Source of the DNA: an uncultured Clostridia bacterium | GTDB taxonomy: Bacteria; Bacillota; Clostridia; Christensenellales; Borkfalkiaceae | Assembly (NCBI GenBank): GCA_947597925.1 | Contig: CANQFA010000005.1 | Location: forward strand, 18,814-82,813 | Direction of reading: 5' to 3' | Length of the DNA: 64,000 bases | In this document: in pieces, positions 9,849 through 19,661 of the stretch | How positions within the stretch are numbered: position 1 is the first letter of the stretch | Layout: each line of letters opens with the position of its first letter | Position numbers and translations under genes: made by a program | Notes under the pieces: model-generated | What the model saw: only the letters and a program-made list of their open reading frames with translations | Database searches by the model: none | Told to the model about the DNA's origin: nothing

Positions 9849-12800
9849 TTATTTGTCTTCCTTCTTTCTGAGCACGAGGAACGCGCCGCCGAGCACGGTG
9901 AGAGCCGCAACAGAAGCTGCGCCGAGGCCGATGATGCCGCCGCAGCCGCCCTTGGCAGCTTCGCCTGCTTCACCCTTCTCGCCCTGAGGGCCTGCGGGAC
10001 CTGCGGGGCCTGCGGGGCCGGCTTCACCGGTGTCGCCCTTGTCGCCTTTCTCGCCCTTGTCGCCTTTCTCGCCCTTGTCGCCTTTCTCGCCCTTGTCGCC
10101 TTTCTCACCCTGAGGGCCGGCGGGGCCTGCGGGGCCTTCCTGCTGCTCAAGGGTATCGATCTGCGTCTGGAGATCGTCGATTTGGGACTGGAGATCATCG
10201 ATGAGATCCTGGAGATCTTCGATCTGGCCCTGGAGACCTTCCACGAGCGGATCGGTGATCGTGAATCTCACGGTAGCCGAAGTCGTGATGAAGTTCTGCC
10301 CGCCCTTGCCGCTCACGGTGATGGTGACATCCACATAGTTCACGACGACAGTCTCACGGCCCTGACGGACGGTGGAGCTCGTCATGGCGAGCGCCGTGCC
10401 GCTGATCATGCCCGTTTCGGGATCGATCGTGAGGCCTGCGGGAAGTCCCGTTGCGCTGTAGGTGTACTGGCCTGCACCGAAGAACTCATCGAGGTACTCG
10501 GTGTTGAAGTATGCGCTTGCATCGGCGGTGACGGTCTGACCCATCCGACCGGTGACAGGCGTGACGGTGCCTGCAGCCTGAGAGGCGATGAAGCCGTTCA
10601 TGGCAGCTGCGCTGTTGACATAGACGTAGAGGATGCGCTTTGCGGTCTCTCTCGTCCAGTACCACTGGGTGTAGTTCTCAGCTCCGTCGACGACGACGGC
10701 GTTCTTCTCCTCATCCCAAGTACCGGCGATGGCGTTGTTGCCCGTTGCATTGCCGAGAGGGAAGGTGAGACCGCGGACCATGCCTGCGCCGGTCCAACCG
10801 GTGTTGAGGCCGCCCTGATAGAAGTCGGTGACGGTTGCGCCGCGATAGCCCCACTCATTGGTGTAGAGCTGGACGTTGAGCGCATAGGATGCGGAGGACT
10901 GGAGGCCGATGTTGTTGAATGCGGACATCATGCCGTTTGCGTGGCCTTCCTTGATAGCAAGCTCGAAAGGCTTCGCATAGATCTCGCGGATCGCCTGCTC
11001 GTTGCAGAAGGTTGCGAGACCATTCATACGTCCAGCTTCCTGATCATTGAGGAATGCGTGCTTGATGTAAACCTTGCCGCCGACTTCGGTGCATCCGCCG
11101 ACGACTGCCGCCGCGATCTTGCCGCCCTGCACGCCGTCCTGCGAGTAGTACTCGAAGTTACGGCCGGAGAGAGGCGTACGGTGAATGTTCATAGCGGGGC
11201 CGTACCAACCGGCGCCTGCGTTCCAGATCTCTTCTTCGCCGACGAGTCTGCCTTCCTTTCTTGCGAGGTCGACATTCCACGTCGCCGCGATGACGGTCTC
11301 ACCGACCCAGAACCAACCGTTGATGTTGTTGGCCTTGAGCTGGCCGGGGCCATCCTGGTCGGTAACTCTCTGCTTACCGATGGTGTCGATCGCCACGTTC
11401 TGGTAGCCGCCTGCGCTGACGAAGGAGACGAGTTCCTGCCAGGTGAGCTGGTCGAGGAGCTTATCCCACTCTGCGCTGTCGTAGTCCTCACCGATCATGT
11501 CCATGATGGTGATTTTGTAGAGCCCGGTCTCTTCATCCGCAACGCCCGTGCCCTGCGTCTTGCCTTCCATGTCCGCCTTGGTCTTGACCCAAACGTTTGC
11601 ATAGTCGGTCTCGGCAGCTTCGGTCACGGCATTGTCGCCGTCCATCGCCACGGTGAAGTTCTTGTGCTGGAAGACGCTTGCCGCTTCCTTCGTGAAGAGA
11701 TTGTCGTTCTTTTCGCCGACGAGCCAGACGAGATCCGTGAGGTCGGAGGGAGCCGACTTGTCTGCATTGAGGAGGCCGTCTCTGTGGAGGTCATGATCGG
11801 TTCCGCTCTTGGTCCAGTGGCTTGCGGAGGTATTGTACATCTCCCAAGGACCGGTGGTCTGCGAGAAGATGTTGTTGGGGGTCTTCGCATCGCCGTCCTC
11901 ATCCCAGGTAAAGAGAGTAGCTGCGTTGAGCGTCTCGCTGTCGAGCACGGTGTGGGAGTTCGATCTCACGGAGAGCACATAGTCGCCGGTCTCGAGCTCG
12001 TAGCCGCTGTTGTCGTTCTTGTTCTTGTCGTTGTAGTCGAAGGAAGCGAGGTCTTTCACCGCGATCTTCACGACCACATCTTCGCTCTCGCCCGCCTCGA
12101 TGACATCGGACTTCGCGAATCCGACGAGGTTGACGGCCGCCTTATCGATGCCGCCTGCCGTGTAAGGAGGGGTGCTGTAGAGCTCCACGACTTCCTTGCC
12201 TGCAGCGGAACCTTCGTTCGTGACGGTGACGGTGACGGTGATCTCGCCGTCCTTATTCGTCAGGTCGCCGGTCACAGACTTGATCTCCTGCGTGAAGGTC
12301 GTGTAGGAGAGGCCATAGCCGAAGGGATAGATGACATTGTCGTCGTACCAGGTGTCGCCCGACTGCGCCTTCGCCGTGTTGAGGTCGGCGGCGACGGTCT
12401 CGTAGTAACGATAGCCCATGAAGATGCCTTCGGAGTAGGAGATGACCGCATTGGAGGGGGTATTCTTCGAGCCCTCTTCCCACGTCATGGAAGGATTGGG
12501 CGTGCCCTTCGAGCCGATGGCCGCAGTTTCGTCGCCGCCGAGCTTGGTGTGATCGTAGGTCTCACCGCCGGTGAGCTCGTAAGTAGCGCCCTCGTAGGTA
12601 CCGAAGTTGTAGTAGGTGGGATCGGTCTTGATGTCCGTCATCCAGATGTCGACGAGACGTCCGGAGGGATTGACTTCACCGGTGAGGAAGTCGCCGAGGA
12701 CTTCGGCGCCGTTCCAGCCGGGGGTACCGATCCAGATGATGGAGTCGAAGGCGTCATCATTCTGGATGTCCGCGATCTCCATGGGAGAAGGCGAGTTGAT

Positions 12801-13595
12801 GGAGACGATGATCTTCTTGAACTTGCCCTGCGCCTTCATGTACTTGGCATAGGCAAGGAGCTGACGCTCGCTGTCGTTCAGGGTCTGATAGTGCTCATTC
12901 TTGTCGGCGTGGTTGTCGACACCGTGCACGGCGTTATCCGAGAACTCGGAGCCCGAACGCATGATGTTGATGATGGCAGCTTCGCCGTATTCCTGATAGG
13001 AAGCCTCGACTTTCGCATAGTCATTTTCCGCAAGGACCTTGTAGTCCTTTCCGCCGAAGGTGACATCGCCGCCCTCTGCAGTCGTCTCGACGTCGCCTGC
13101 AGCAGCCTCGACGAGGGTCATGTACTTGCCGTTCTCGGCGTTTGCACCGGCTGCGGTCGTAGCAGCTTTGGCTTCGGGGTTGATGGTGAGCGCATTGTCG
13201 ACGCCCTGATCAAAGGTGATGACCCTCTGGGAGATCCAGTCGCCGATGTGCTGGCTGGTATTGCCGGGACGGGAAGCCGCACCCGAGCCGCCGCCGCCAT
13301 CCTGCAGCGAGTAAGCGTTTTTGCCGAGCAGGGTGACCTTGGAGTCCTTCGTAAGGGGAAGCGCATTCTTCGCGTTCTTGAGAAGGACGTAGCCCTCGGC
13401 AGCAAGCTGCTTATTGAGCTCTTCTTCCGCGTGAAGGATTTCGTCGAAGCTCGAGTACTCGGACGTGACGTCGCCTTCTCTCGCCTTGTCGTTCGCCGCA
13501 AAGACGGAGAGCGAGGAGAGACCGAGGCAGGAAGCGAGCGTCAGCGTGACCGCAAGCGTACCGATCTTCGCGATCTTTTTGCCTTGTTGTTTCAT
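9849..13595 (-). CDS. Secreted GH3-family glycoside hydrolase with coiled-coil and collagen-like tail
   Basis: 1248 residues. Signal peptide cleaved near SVFA (residue 33); GH3 beta-sandwich, FnIII-like region and TIM barrel in reversed order, with [11 protein letters not shown] and [10 protein letters not shown] (nucleophile Asp924). Next come a putative Ig-like domain ([19 protein letters not shown]), a coiled coil of repeated QIDDLQ heptads (~1114-1149), about 20 Gly-X-Y collagen-like triplets dominated by GEKGDK and GPAGPA, then GGCGG, a hydrophobic helix and RKKEDK, which looks like a C-terminal membrane anchor. The trimerising stalk would display the enzyme away from the cell. Start at 13595 is supported by GGAGGA; first gene after a good promoter. 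Confidence 0.88.
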   Translation of the reverse strand: MKQQGKKIAKIGTLAVTLTLASCLGLSSLSVFAANDKAREGDVTSEYSSFDEILHAEEELNKQLAAEGYVLLKNAKNALPLTKDSKVTLLGKNAYSLQDGGGGSGAASRPGNTSQHIGDWISQRVITFDQGVDNALTINPEAKAATTAAGANAENGKYMTLVEAAAGDVETTAEGGDVTFGGKDYKVLAENDYAKVEASYQEYGEAAIINIMRSGSEFSDNAVHGVDNHADKNEHYQTLNDSERQLLAYAKYMKAQGKFKKIIVSINSPSPMEIADIQNDDAFDSIIWIGTPGWNGAEVLGDFLTGEVNPSGRLVDIWMTDIKTDPTYYNFGTYEGATYELTGGETYDHTKLGGDETAAIGSKGTPNPSMTWEEGSKNTPSNAVISYSEGIFMGYRYYETVAADLNTAKAQSGDTWYDDNVIYPFGYGLSYTTFTQEIKSVTGDLTNKDGEITVTVTVTNEGSAAGKEVVELYSTPPYTAGGIDKAAVNLVGFAKSDVIEAGESEDVVVKIAVKDLASFDYNDKNKNDNSGYELETGDYVLSVRSNSHTVLDSETLNAATLFTWDEDGDAKTPNNIFSQTTGPWEMYNTSASHWTKSGTDHDLHRDGLLNADKSAPSDLTDLVWLVGEKNDNLFTKEAASVFQHKNFTVAMDGDNAVTEAAETDYANVWVKTKADMEGKTQGTGVADEETGLYKITIMDMIGEDYDSAEWDKLLDQLTWQELVSFVSAGGYQNVAIDTIGKQRVTDQDGPGQLKANNINGWFWVGETVIAATWNVDLARKEGRLVGEEEIWNAGAGWYGPAMNIHRTPLSGRNFEYYSQDGVQGGKIAAAVVGGCTEVGGKVYIKHAFLNDQEAGRMNGLATFCNEQAIREIYAKPFELAIKEGHANGMMSAFNNIGLQSSASYALNVQLYTNEWGYRGATVTDFYQGGLNTGWTGAGMVRGLTFPLGNATGNNAIAGTWDEEKNAVVVDGAENYTQWYWTRETAKRILYVYVNSAAAMNGFIASQAAGTVTPVTGRMGQTVTADASAYFNTEYLDEFFGAGQYTYSATGLPAGLTIDPETGMISGTALAMTSSTVRQGRETVVVNYVDVTITVSGKGGQNFITTSATVRFTITDPLVEGLQGQIEDLQDLIDDLQSQIDDLQTQIDTLEQQEGPAGPAGPQGEKGDKGEKGDKGEKGDKGEKGDKGDTGEAGPAGPAGPAGPQGEKGEAGEAAKGGCGGIIGLGAASVAALTVLGGAFLVLRKKEDK
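10039..10110 (-). repeat. Four tandem 18-bp units encoding GEKGDK collagen triplets
   Basis: Four 18-bp direct repeats (10039, 10057, 10075, 10093), nearly identical in DNA (last unit one change). Each encodes two Gly-X-Y triplets. Near-identity at the nucleotide level implies recent expansion by slippage, so repeat number may vary between strains. Confidence 0.9.
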
Positions 13596-13756
13596 CGGAT
13601 ATTTTCCTCCAAAAAAATTTCGGCTTTTGCCCTTCTTTTCGCGCCTTGACAAGGGGTCGTCTCCCAAGGGGGCCGCAAGGGGGTGCGGCGGTTGTGCAAA
13701 CCTGACAGCCAACGTGAAAAAACGCCAAAAAGAACGGCACATTCCGTTACGCCGTA

Positions 13757-13785
13757 ATATTAGCATGTGAGTTTTTATAAAGCAA
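13757..13785 (-). promoter_or_regulatory. Sigma-A-type promoter of the surface operon
   Basis: On the minus strand TTGCTT (13785-13780), 17-bp spacer, TAATAT (13762-13757). The predicted leader to the start at 13595 is about 155 nt and holds no recognised riboswitch. Confidence 0.6.
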
Positions 13786-13919
13786 TAGCCTTCGCAAGAA
13801 AAGTCATTTTCATCGCACGAATAGCACATCGCCCCCAAAAAGCCGCCCGAACACCGTAAAAAATTTTGAAATCTGTGCGTTTTCGGCGAAAAATCAACAT
13901 ATTTTCACGCGCCCCAATC

Positions 13920-13944
13920 AAAAAAAGCCCCCCGCTCGGGAGGC
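13920..13944 (-). terminator. Intrinsic terminator after the LytTR regulator gene
   Basis: Minus strand: GCCTCCC, loop GAGC, GGGGGGC, then seven T. It lies about 75 bp beyond the regulator stop codon at 14021. Confidence 0.85.
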
Positions 13945-14020
13945 CGTCATGAAAACCTATGACAGGAGAGATTATAATATGTTCGCGTACTATTATATGA
14001 ACGCAATATCTCGCCGCGGA

Positions 14021-14734
14021 TCAGCCGTTTTGCCCGTCGAAATAGCTGAGAAAGGCCGCGACAAACTCCTTTTTCCTGCCGCGGGAGATGTGCAGGCTCC
14101 ACGGCCCTATGATGACTTCGCCCCCCGCGATGCGCTCGATATGGCGGAGATTGATGAGATAGCAGCTGTTACAGCGAAGAAAGCCGAAGGGCGCGAGCTT
14201 TTCCTCACAGCCCGAGATATTGCCCCAGTCCTCAAAATCCCCCCATGTGGTGTGAAAAGTGAGCTTGTGGCGGCTGCTCTCCACGAAGAGGATATCGCGC
14301 GCGGAGATGCGGAGGATGCGGCGGTTGCTCGCCAGAACGACGCGGTCGCGGGAATTATTGACGGCGTAGAGCACGGCGCGCTTCATGGCGGCGGAAAATG
14401 CGCGGTAGTTCACGGGCTTGAGGAGATAGTCGATCGCGCCGACTTCATAGCCGCGGATGGCCATGTCCGCCGTGTCTGCGACGAAAAAGAGGCACCCCGT
14501 CCCCCCATTTGCGCGGTACGCCTGCGCCAATTCCATGCCGCCTCCCGCGGGCAAGTCTACCGAGGCGATGATGATGTCATAGGCATCGGCGACAGAGAGA
14601 AACTTCTCCCCGTCCGAAAAGACATCTACCGTGTACTCCGTCTTTTCGGGCAGTTCGGAAAAGTACCGCGCGGTAAACTCCTTTGCGAGCGCGATACATT
14701 TTTCATCTCCCTCTAAAAGCGCAAGATTCAACAT
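14021..14734 (-). CDS. LytTR-family response regulator with atypical receiver
   Basis: 237 residues: CheY-like receiver (1-120) and LytTR DNA-binding domain (~130-235; ILFVESSRHKLTFHT, FLRCNSCYLINLRHI). LytTR regulators control peptide signalling, bacteriocin and envelope genes. In the usual YDxxxxDxxMP block the phosphoacceptor position is Ser58 (YDIIIASVDLP), and the acidic cluster reads EGDE; Lys of YLLKP is kept. The regulator probably does not use ordinary Asp phosphorylation. No sensor kinase is adjacent. The 5' leader contains two perfect inverted repeats. Confidence 0.85.
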   Translation of the reverse strand: MLNLALLEGDEKCIALAKEFTARYFSELPEKTEYTVDVFSDGEKFLSVADAYDIIIASVDLPAGGGMELAQAYRANGGTGCLFFVADTADMAIRGYEVGAIDYLLKPVNYRAFSAAMKRAVLYAVNNSRDRVVLASNRRILRISARDILFVESSRHKLTFHTTWGDFEDWGNISGCEEKLAPFGFLRCNSCYLINLRHIERIAGGEVIIGPWSLHISRGRKKEFVAAFLSYFDGQNG

Positions 14735-14770
14735 TCGCTTTCCCCTGCCGTCTTTCCCATGAGATGTTTT

Positions 14771-14808
14771 TATTTGCTTGCGTCAGCAAGCAAATACGCC
14801 CATGGGCG
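14771..14808. repeat. Two adjacent perfect hairpins in the LytTR gene leader
   Basis: TATTTGCTTGC-GTCA-GCAAGCAAATA (14771-14796) is followed immediately by the self-complementary CGCCCATGGGCG (14797-14808). They sit 37-74 bp upstream of the minus-strand start at 14734. There is no T-run in the direction of the gene, so a regulator binding site or an mRNA-stability hairpin is as likely as a terminator. Confidence 0.7.
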
Positions 14809-15030
14809 TAAAAAAATTTTCCCGTTTTCCTCTATTGTATCATAATCTTAATATCTTGTAAAGCGGTTTTCTGTGATAATTCTTTCACAAAAGTCTTTTT
14901 CGGCTTAAATCATCTTGAGCATTTTATAGTTCAACGGGGGCATGGGACACAGAACGGGCATACCATGTCCGAGAAGGAGGAATTCATTTTCGAAAAATAT
15001 CCATTCTTTCGAAAAATGAGAGGAAAAGGG

Positions 15031-15059
15031 TTGACGCCCCCGACAAAATTTGGTATGAT
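15031..15059 (+). promoter_or_regulatory. Promoter of the NYN-domain gene
   Basis: TTGACG (15031-15036), 17-bp spacer, TATGAT (15054-15059); GAGGAGG follows a few bases later, so the leader is very short. Confidence 0.7.
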
Positions 15060-15075
15060 AGAGAGGAGGTAGATC

Positions 15076-15840
15076 ATGGAGATAAAAGACAAGACCATAG
15101 CGCTTCTCATCGACTCGGACAATGTATCCGAAAAGTACTTTTCCATCATTTTGGACGAGCTCAGCCAGTACGGCAAGGTGACCTATCGCCGCCTGTACGG
15201 CGACTTTACCAATTCCAAGGCAAACGGCTGGAAACAGGCCCTGCTCGAGTACTCCATCGAGCAGATCCAGCAGGTGGCATTTACGACGGGCAAAAACGCG
15301 ACGGACTCCAAGATGATCATCGACGCCATGGACATCCTCTATAAGGGAAAGGTGGACTGCTTCTGTCTCGCCACGAGCGACAGCGACTTTACCAACCTCG
15401 CCATGCGCTTCAGAAACGACAACCTCGTCGTCATCGGCGCGGGCGAAAAGAAGACCCCCTCCTCCTTCCGCAAGGCGTGCGATATCTTTATCCCCGTGGA
15501 CGAGCTCATGAATACGGAGGGCGAGGGCGCACAGAAAAAGGCGAAGGGCACGGCCCGCACGGGACAGCGCAGGACCAAGTCCCCCGCCGACATCAAGCGG
15601 GAGGCGCTCATAGAGACGGCAAAGCAGCTCATCCTCGAGGGTGCCGAGGCGGACGGCAGGATGCACTTCTCCGCCTTCATGAATGACCTTCGGCGCAAGG
15701 AAAACGACTTCAATCCCAAGCTCTACGGCTTCCCGAACAGCCGCCCCATCCTCTTCTTCAAGAGCCTCAAAAAGGGCGACAAACCCATCTTCCTCCTCGA
15801 GAGGAAAAACAATGTCGACCTCATCGGCATCAATCAGTAG
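15076..15840 (+). CDS. NYN (LabA-like PIN-fold) domain protein with C-terminal LOTUS/OST-HTH region
   Basis: 254 residues. The N-terminal NYN domain shows its acidic positions: ALLIDSDNVS near residue 11, TDSKMIIDAMDIL near 77, and LATSDSDFTNLAMR near 98; these build a PIN-like nuclease fold. A basic Ala/Lys/Arg linker (~158-180) leads to a C-terminal helical domain (AKQLILEGAEADGRMHFSAF) of OST-HTH/LOTUS type, which binds RNA in other proteins. Likely role in RNA processing or decay (inference). Monocistronic: own promoter and terminator. Confidence 0.85.
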   Translation: MEIKDKTIALLIDSDNVSEKYFSIILDELSQYGKVTYRRLYGDFTNSKANGWKQALLEYSIEQIQQVAFTTGKNATDSKMIIDAMDILYKGKVDCFCLATSDSDFTNLAMRFRNDNLVVIGAGEKKTPSSFRKACDIFIPVDELMNTEGEGAQKKAKGTARTGQRRTKSPADIKREALIETAKQLILEGAEADGRMHFSAFMNDLRRKENDFNPKLYGFPNSRPILFFKSLKKGDKPIFLLERKNNVDLIGINQ

Positions 15841-15846
15841 CATTCG

Positions 15847-15871
15847 GGCGGACCTTCGGGTCCGCCTTTTT
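15847..15871 (+). terminator. Intrinsic terminator of the NYN gene
   Basis: GGCGGACC, loop TTCG, GGTCCGCC, then five T, starting 7 bp after the stop codon. Confidence 0.95.
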
Positions 15872-15950
15872 CATAAAAATCCGACCCCATGTCATCAAAA
15901 CGGGCAAAACGTCGGGTCAAAAAAGGCTCGGAAAAATCGGCGGAGAGGGA

Positions 15951-15979
15951 TTGCATTTTTCCGAAAAGCATGATAAAAT
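15951..15979 (+). promoter_or_regulatory. Promoter of the TIR-NTPase operon
   Basis: TTGCAT (15951-15956), 17-bp spacer, TAAAAT (15974-15979), about 45 bp before the ATG at 16024. Confidence 0.6.
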
Positions 15980-16023
15980 AGTGTCATGCGGGAAAATGCG
16001 GCCTTCCCGCGGGAGATCGAAGG

Positions 16024-18867
16024 ATGAACGAGAAAAATGTCTTTATCAGCTACGGACACGGCACCCATGACGACGCGGTGAAGCGCCTCGCGGAGGACCT
16101 GCGCGCCTTCGGCTTTCAGGTCTTCCTCGACGTGGACTACTTAAAGCTCGGCGACTGGGAGAGGATCATCGACGAGCACATCCTCTCGTGCAAATATTTC
16201 CTCTTCATGGCATCGGCACGCGCCGTCTCGGAGGCGGGCTACTGTCTCAATGAGCTCTGCCGCGCGGGGGAAAATAACTCCGTCATCGTGCCCGTGATGC
16301 TCGAAAACGTCCTCCTGCCCCTCAGTATCAATAAATTTCAGCGCTTCATCCTCGTCGACTGCTTCGCGCCCGACGGGGAGCTTCTCGAGGCGAAGTACAA
16401 AAAGCTCCTCCTCGACCTTATGAGCGTTCTGAGCGGCAACTACAAGCTCGGCTTTTCCGACCGCGAACTCCGCCTGAAGTCCGCCCTCCGCCCCGTCTCG
16501 TCGCGGAACATGACCTTTAAGTACTACAGCACCTTCTGCGGGCGGCGCGCCGCCTTCCGTGCCTTCGAAAAGTTCCTCACGGGCAATAAAAATTTCTTCT
16601 GGGTGACCTCCCGCCCGGGCATCGGCAAGACGGCCTTCATGAGCATGCTCGCGTGGCGGTACCCCGAGAGCGTGAGCGCGGTGCACTTCTGCAAGTTCAA
16701 TAACTCCGACCGCGTCAATCCCAAAAATATCATCGCCTCCGTCGCCTATCAGCTCGCGGACACCCTGCCCGAGTACAAGGAAAAGCTCCTCAGCCTCATG
16801 GACCTCGACTCCCTCTTCGAGAAGAGTGCCGCGCGCATCTTTGAGTATCTCCTCATCGAGCCCATGCAGGAGCTGCCCGTGACCCGCCCCGTGGTGGTGG
16901 TCATAGACGCCCTCGACGAGTGCTCCTTCCGCGGCGAAAACGAGCTGTGCTCCATCTTTGCGCGGACATTCGAAAATCTGCCCCCATGGCTCAAGTTTGC
17001 CCTGTCCAGCCGCAATGAAGCGGAGATCCGCCGCAGCCTCTTCCCCATCTCTGTCGAGTACACCCTCTCGGAGGATGAGACGGAGGACGACCTCAGGGAA
17101 TACTACCGCGCGCAGTTCCCCGAGGCGCCCGAGATGAAGATCGAGCAGCTCCTCGCGAAGTCGGAGGGGTCCTTCCTCTACGCGAGCGAGATCGCCAAGC
17201 AGATCAAGGACGACAACCTGAGCCTCGACGACATCGACTTCTTCCCCGTGGGCATCTACGGATTTTACAATGACTGCTTCTCGCGCATCTTCGGCACGGC
17301 GAGCGGAGTGGACTATGAGAGCGTGAAGCCCCTGCTCGAGTTCCTCTGCGTCGCGCAGGAGCCCACCGACGTCGACTTCCTCGAGAGCTATCTCGGGTGG
17401 TCGGAATACGATCTCAAGAAGACCCTCGCGCGTATCAGCGGCCTCTTCCCCATCCGCAACGGCTTCATAGAGCCCCTCCATAAGTCGCTCATCGACTGGC
17501 TCACAAACAGCGGAGATGTGGCACAGATCTTCTATATCAGCACCAAAAACGGCTACAGGCGCCTGCTCGAGTACATCGAGCAATACTACGGCGCGGGGGA
17601 CTATACAAATAAGTACGTCATAAAATATTTCGGGTCCACCCTCATCCGCCTCGACAAGTACGACCGCCTCGCGGAAGTGCTCGACAACTACGAATTCCAG
17701 CGGTGTGTCATCGAAAAACTCGACTTCGACTTCGGGCTCGGGCGGTATCTTGCCGAGCTTCTGGAGGTCGCGAACCATCTCCCGCAGCGCTGCGTGGAGC
17801 TCCTGCAGCACCCCACCTTCATCCGCATCTTCTCCGAATACAGGCGCCTCCTCTACAATTCGGGCATGTTCTTCACCCTGAAAAAGTGCGGGCTCTCGGT
17901 GGCCCTCCGTTCGGATACTGCCGACTGGGGCATCGAGGGCGAGATCGGAAAGGTCTTCTACTACTACATCGTGGAGGACTTCGCGCGCGCCATCCGCAAG
18001 GCAAAGACTCTGCTCTCCACCCGCGAGGAGCTCAAGGCAGATGACTACCTGAAGTCCGAGCTCTACAACGTGAAGGGGCTCTCCGAGCGCAAACTCGTCC
18101 TCTTCGACGACGCCATGGAGTCCTTTGACAAGAGCATCGAGTGCATCACCGCGGTCATTGAGGACGACTATGTGCCCGAAAACGGCGACCCCGAGTTCGA
18201 AAAGGGCATGGCGTACCTCATCAAGGGCAAGATCTACCTCCACATGCTCGACTTCCGCGGTGCCAACCGCAGCATCAAGACGGCCATCAAGACGCTGCAG
18301 AGGAAGATAGACGAGATGCCCGAAAACGACAAGCGCATCTCCAACCTTCTCTTCCTCGCCGAGGACTACCGCGTGCTGGCGGACGGATACATCTGGCAGC
18401 GGGAGTTCGAACTCGCCGAGGAATGCCTGCGGGAGTGTGAGACCATCTATGCGGGCAACAAGACATGCAGCGACCGCTACTATATCCGCTATAAGTACAC
18501 GGGGCTCTTCCTCCGCATCATGCGGCGGGAAGCGACGGGCGTGCGGGAAGCGCTCGAGCACATCCTCGACGGGGAGGCGGTGAGCTCTTATGACAAGGGA
18601 CAGGTGCAGTTCTATCTCGCCCTCAATGCCTATCTCAACGAGCGGGAGGACCCCGAGGCAGTCAAGCTCGGCATCAAGCGGGCGAGGGCGGGCGCCGACC
18701 GCTATGACTCCATCGACGCCCATCTCGAGACGGCGGAGTGCGAGCTCGCCGAAAAACTCCTCTCGGAAGTCGCGGGGATATCCTTCCGCTCCGACCGCGA
18801 GGAAAACGAATATATCGACAAGTGGATCGCCTACATCGAGGACGTATTCCGCACGGAGGAAGCATGA
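16024..18867 (+). CDS. TIR domain - STAND/NACHT-like NTPase - TPR protein (putative immune sensor)
   Basis: 947 residues in NLR-like order. TIR domain (1-~140) opens with VFISYGHG and keeps YCLNEL, whose Glu77 aligns with the catalytic Glu of NAD-cleaving TIRs. The NTPase module has Walker A SRPGIGKT (196-203) and Walker B VVVVIDALDEC (290-300), then a winged-helix-like segment; the C-terminal third (~640-930) is helical and TPR-like. TIR-STAND proteins in bacteria are known or suspected antiphage effectors: ligand binding by repeats triggers oligomerisation and NAD+ depletion or signal production. GGGAG precedes the ATG. The stop overlaps the next gene (ATGA), so the pair is co-translated. 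Confidence 0.88.
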   Translation: MNEKNVFISYGHGTHDDAVKRLAEDLRAFGFQVFLDVDYLKLGDWERIIDEHILSCKYFLFMASARAVSEAGYCLNELCRAGENNSVIVPVMLENVLLPLSINKFQRFILVDCFAPDGELLEAKYKKLLLDLMSVLSGNYKLGFSDRELRLKSALRPVSSRNMTFKYYSTFCGRRAAFRAFEKFLTGNKNFFWVTSRPGIGKTAFMSMLAWRYPESVSAVHFCKFNNSDRVNPKNIIASVAYQLADTLPEYKEKLLSLMDLDSLFEKSAARIFEYLLIEPMQELPVTRPVVVVIDALDECSFRGENELCSIFARTFENLPPWLKFALSSRNEAEIRRSLFPISVEYTLSEDETEDDLREYYRAQFPEAPEMKIEQLLAKSEGSFLYASEIAKQIKDDNLSLDDIDFFPVGIYGFYNDCFSRIFGTASGVDYESVKPLLEFLCVAQEPTDVDFLESYLGWSEYDLKKTLARISGLFPIRNGFIEPLHKSLIDWLTNSGDVAQIFYISTKNGYRRLLEYIEQYYGAGDYTNKYVIKYFGSTLIRLDKYDRLAEVLDNYEFQRCVIEKLDFDFGLGRYLAELLEVANHLPQRCVELLQHPTFIRIFSEYRRLLYNSGMFFTLKKCGLSVALRSDTADWGIEGEIGKVFYYYIVEDFARAIRKAKTLLSTREELKADDYLKSELYNVKGLSERKLVLFDDAMESFDKSIECITAVIEDDYVPENGDPEFEKGMAYLIKGKIYLHMLDFRGANRSIKTAIKTLQRKIDEMPENDKRISNLLFLAEDYRVLADGYIWQREFELAEECLRECETIYAGNKTCSDRYYIRYKYTGLFLRIMRREATGVREALEHILDGEAVSSYDKGQVQFYLALNAYLNEREDPEAVKLGIKRARAGADRYDSIDAHLETAECELAEKLLSEVAGISFRSDREENEYIDKWIAYIEDVFRTEEA

Positions 18868-19649
18868 GCGAATGGGAAGAGCGGGCCGCCTTTCTGGAGA
18901 CGGCCGTAAGGGAGGCGGGCGTGCGCCTTCTCGGGCAGACGCCCGAGATCACCCGCCACAAGACGGCAAATGACCTCTTGACCGAAAACGATGTCAGGAC
19001 GGAGGAGTTTCTCGTGGAGAGGATCCTCCGCGAAGACCCCGCGGCACACATCATCTCGGAGGAGAGCTACGCGGGCGGCGAACTCGAGGGGCGGTGCTAT
19101 GTCATCGACCCCATCGACGGTACCTGCAACTACGCGGTGCGGCTCCCCCTCTTCGGCATTCAGGTGGCATGTTTCGAGGGCGGCACGGCGAAGGCCTCTG
19201 TCCTGCACTATCCCTCGTCGGGGGATACCATGTCTGCGATCGAGGGCCGCGGAACGCGCTGGAACGGCGCTCCCATCTCCGTGGACAGGACCAAAAAGGC
19301 GGGCGACGGCATGCTCATCATCAGCGACTACTATGGAGACCTCCCCATTCCCATGCGGCGGCAATTTGCCCTCGTCGAAGCCCTCCAACCCCGCTTCCTG
19401 AAGACGCGGCACTTCGGAGCGGCCTGCGTGGACTTTGCCCTGCTCGCGCGCGGCAATGCCCTCGCCTACATTACCTACTATTCCCACATCTGGGACATCG
19501 CCCCGGGACTGCTCGCCGCGAAGGAGGCGGGCTGCGTCTTTGCCGCCGTGGACGGCTCCCCCTACCGCTATGGGGAGGCGGGGCTCGTCGTCGCCAACTC
19601 CGAAGAGACGCTCGAGACCGTACTCGGCGCCTGCCGCAAGCTCGGCTGA
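18864..19649 (+). CDS. Inositol monophosphatase-family phosphatase
   Basis: 261 residues with the full metal-site set of the family: IISEES (~57-62), DPIDGTCNY (~80) and WDIAPG (~210). The family hydrolyses inositol phosphates, 3'-phosphoadenosine nucleotides (CysQ) or sugar phosphates; the sequence alone does not choose. Start at 18864 overlaps the stop of the TIR-NTPase gene by 4 nt, so expression is tied to it. The pairing suggests a phosphatase role linked to a TIR-made nucleotide or its by-products, but chance co-operon placement is possible. Confidence 0.88.
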   Translation: MSEWEERAAFLETAVREAGVRLLGQTPEITRHKTANDLLTENDVRTEEFLVERILREDPAAHIISEESYAGGELEGRCYVIDPIDGTCNYAVRLPLFGIQVACFEGGTAKASVLHYPSSGDTMSAIEGRGTRWNGAPISVDRTKKAGDGMLIISDYYGDLPIPMRRQFALVEALQPRFLKTRHFGAACVDFALLARGNALAYITYYSHIWDIAPGLLAAKEAGCVFAAVDGSPYRYGEAGLVVANSEETLETVLGACRKLG

Positions 19650-19661
19650 AGGGAGAAAATT

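Noticed and set aside
10039..10110. CRISPR-like short tandem repeats
   Set aside because: Repeats are contiguous without spacers and encode collagen triplets.
9828..13649. 1273-codon plus-strand ORF
   Set aside because: Exactly opposite the collagen-tailed GH3 gene; compositional artefact of GC-rich codons.
16141..18723. 860-codon minus-strand ORF
   Set aside because: Antisense to the TIR-NTPase gene; repetitive acidic/His-rich composition typical of shadow frames.
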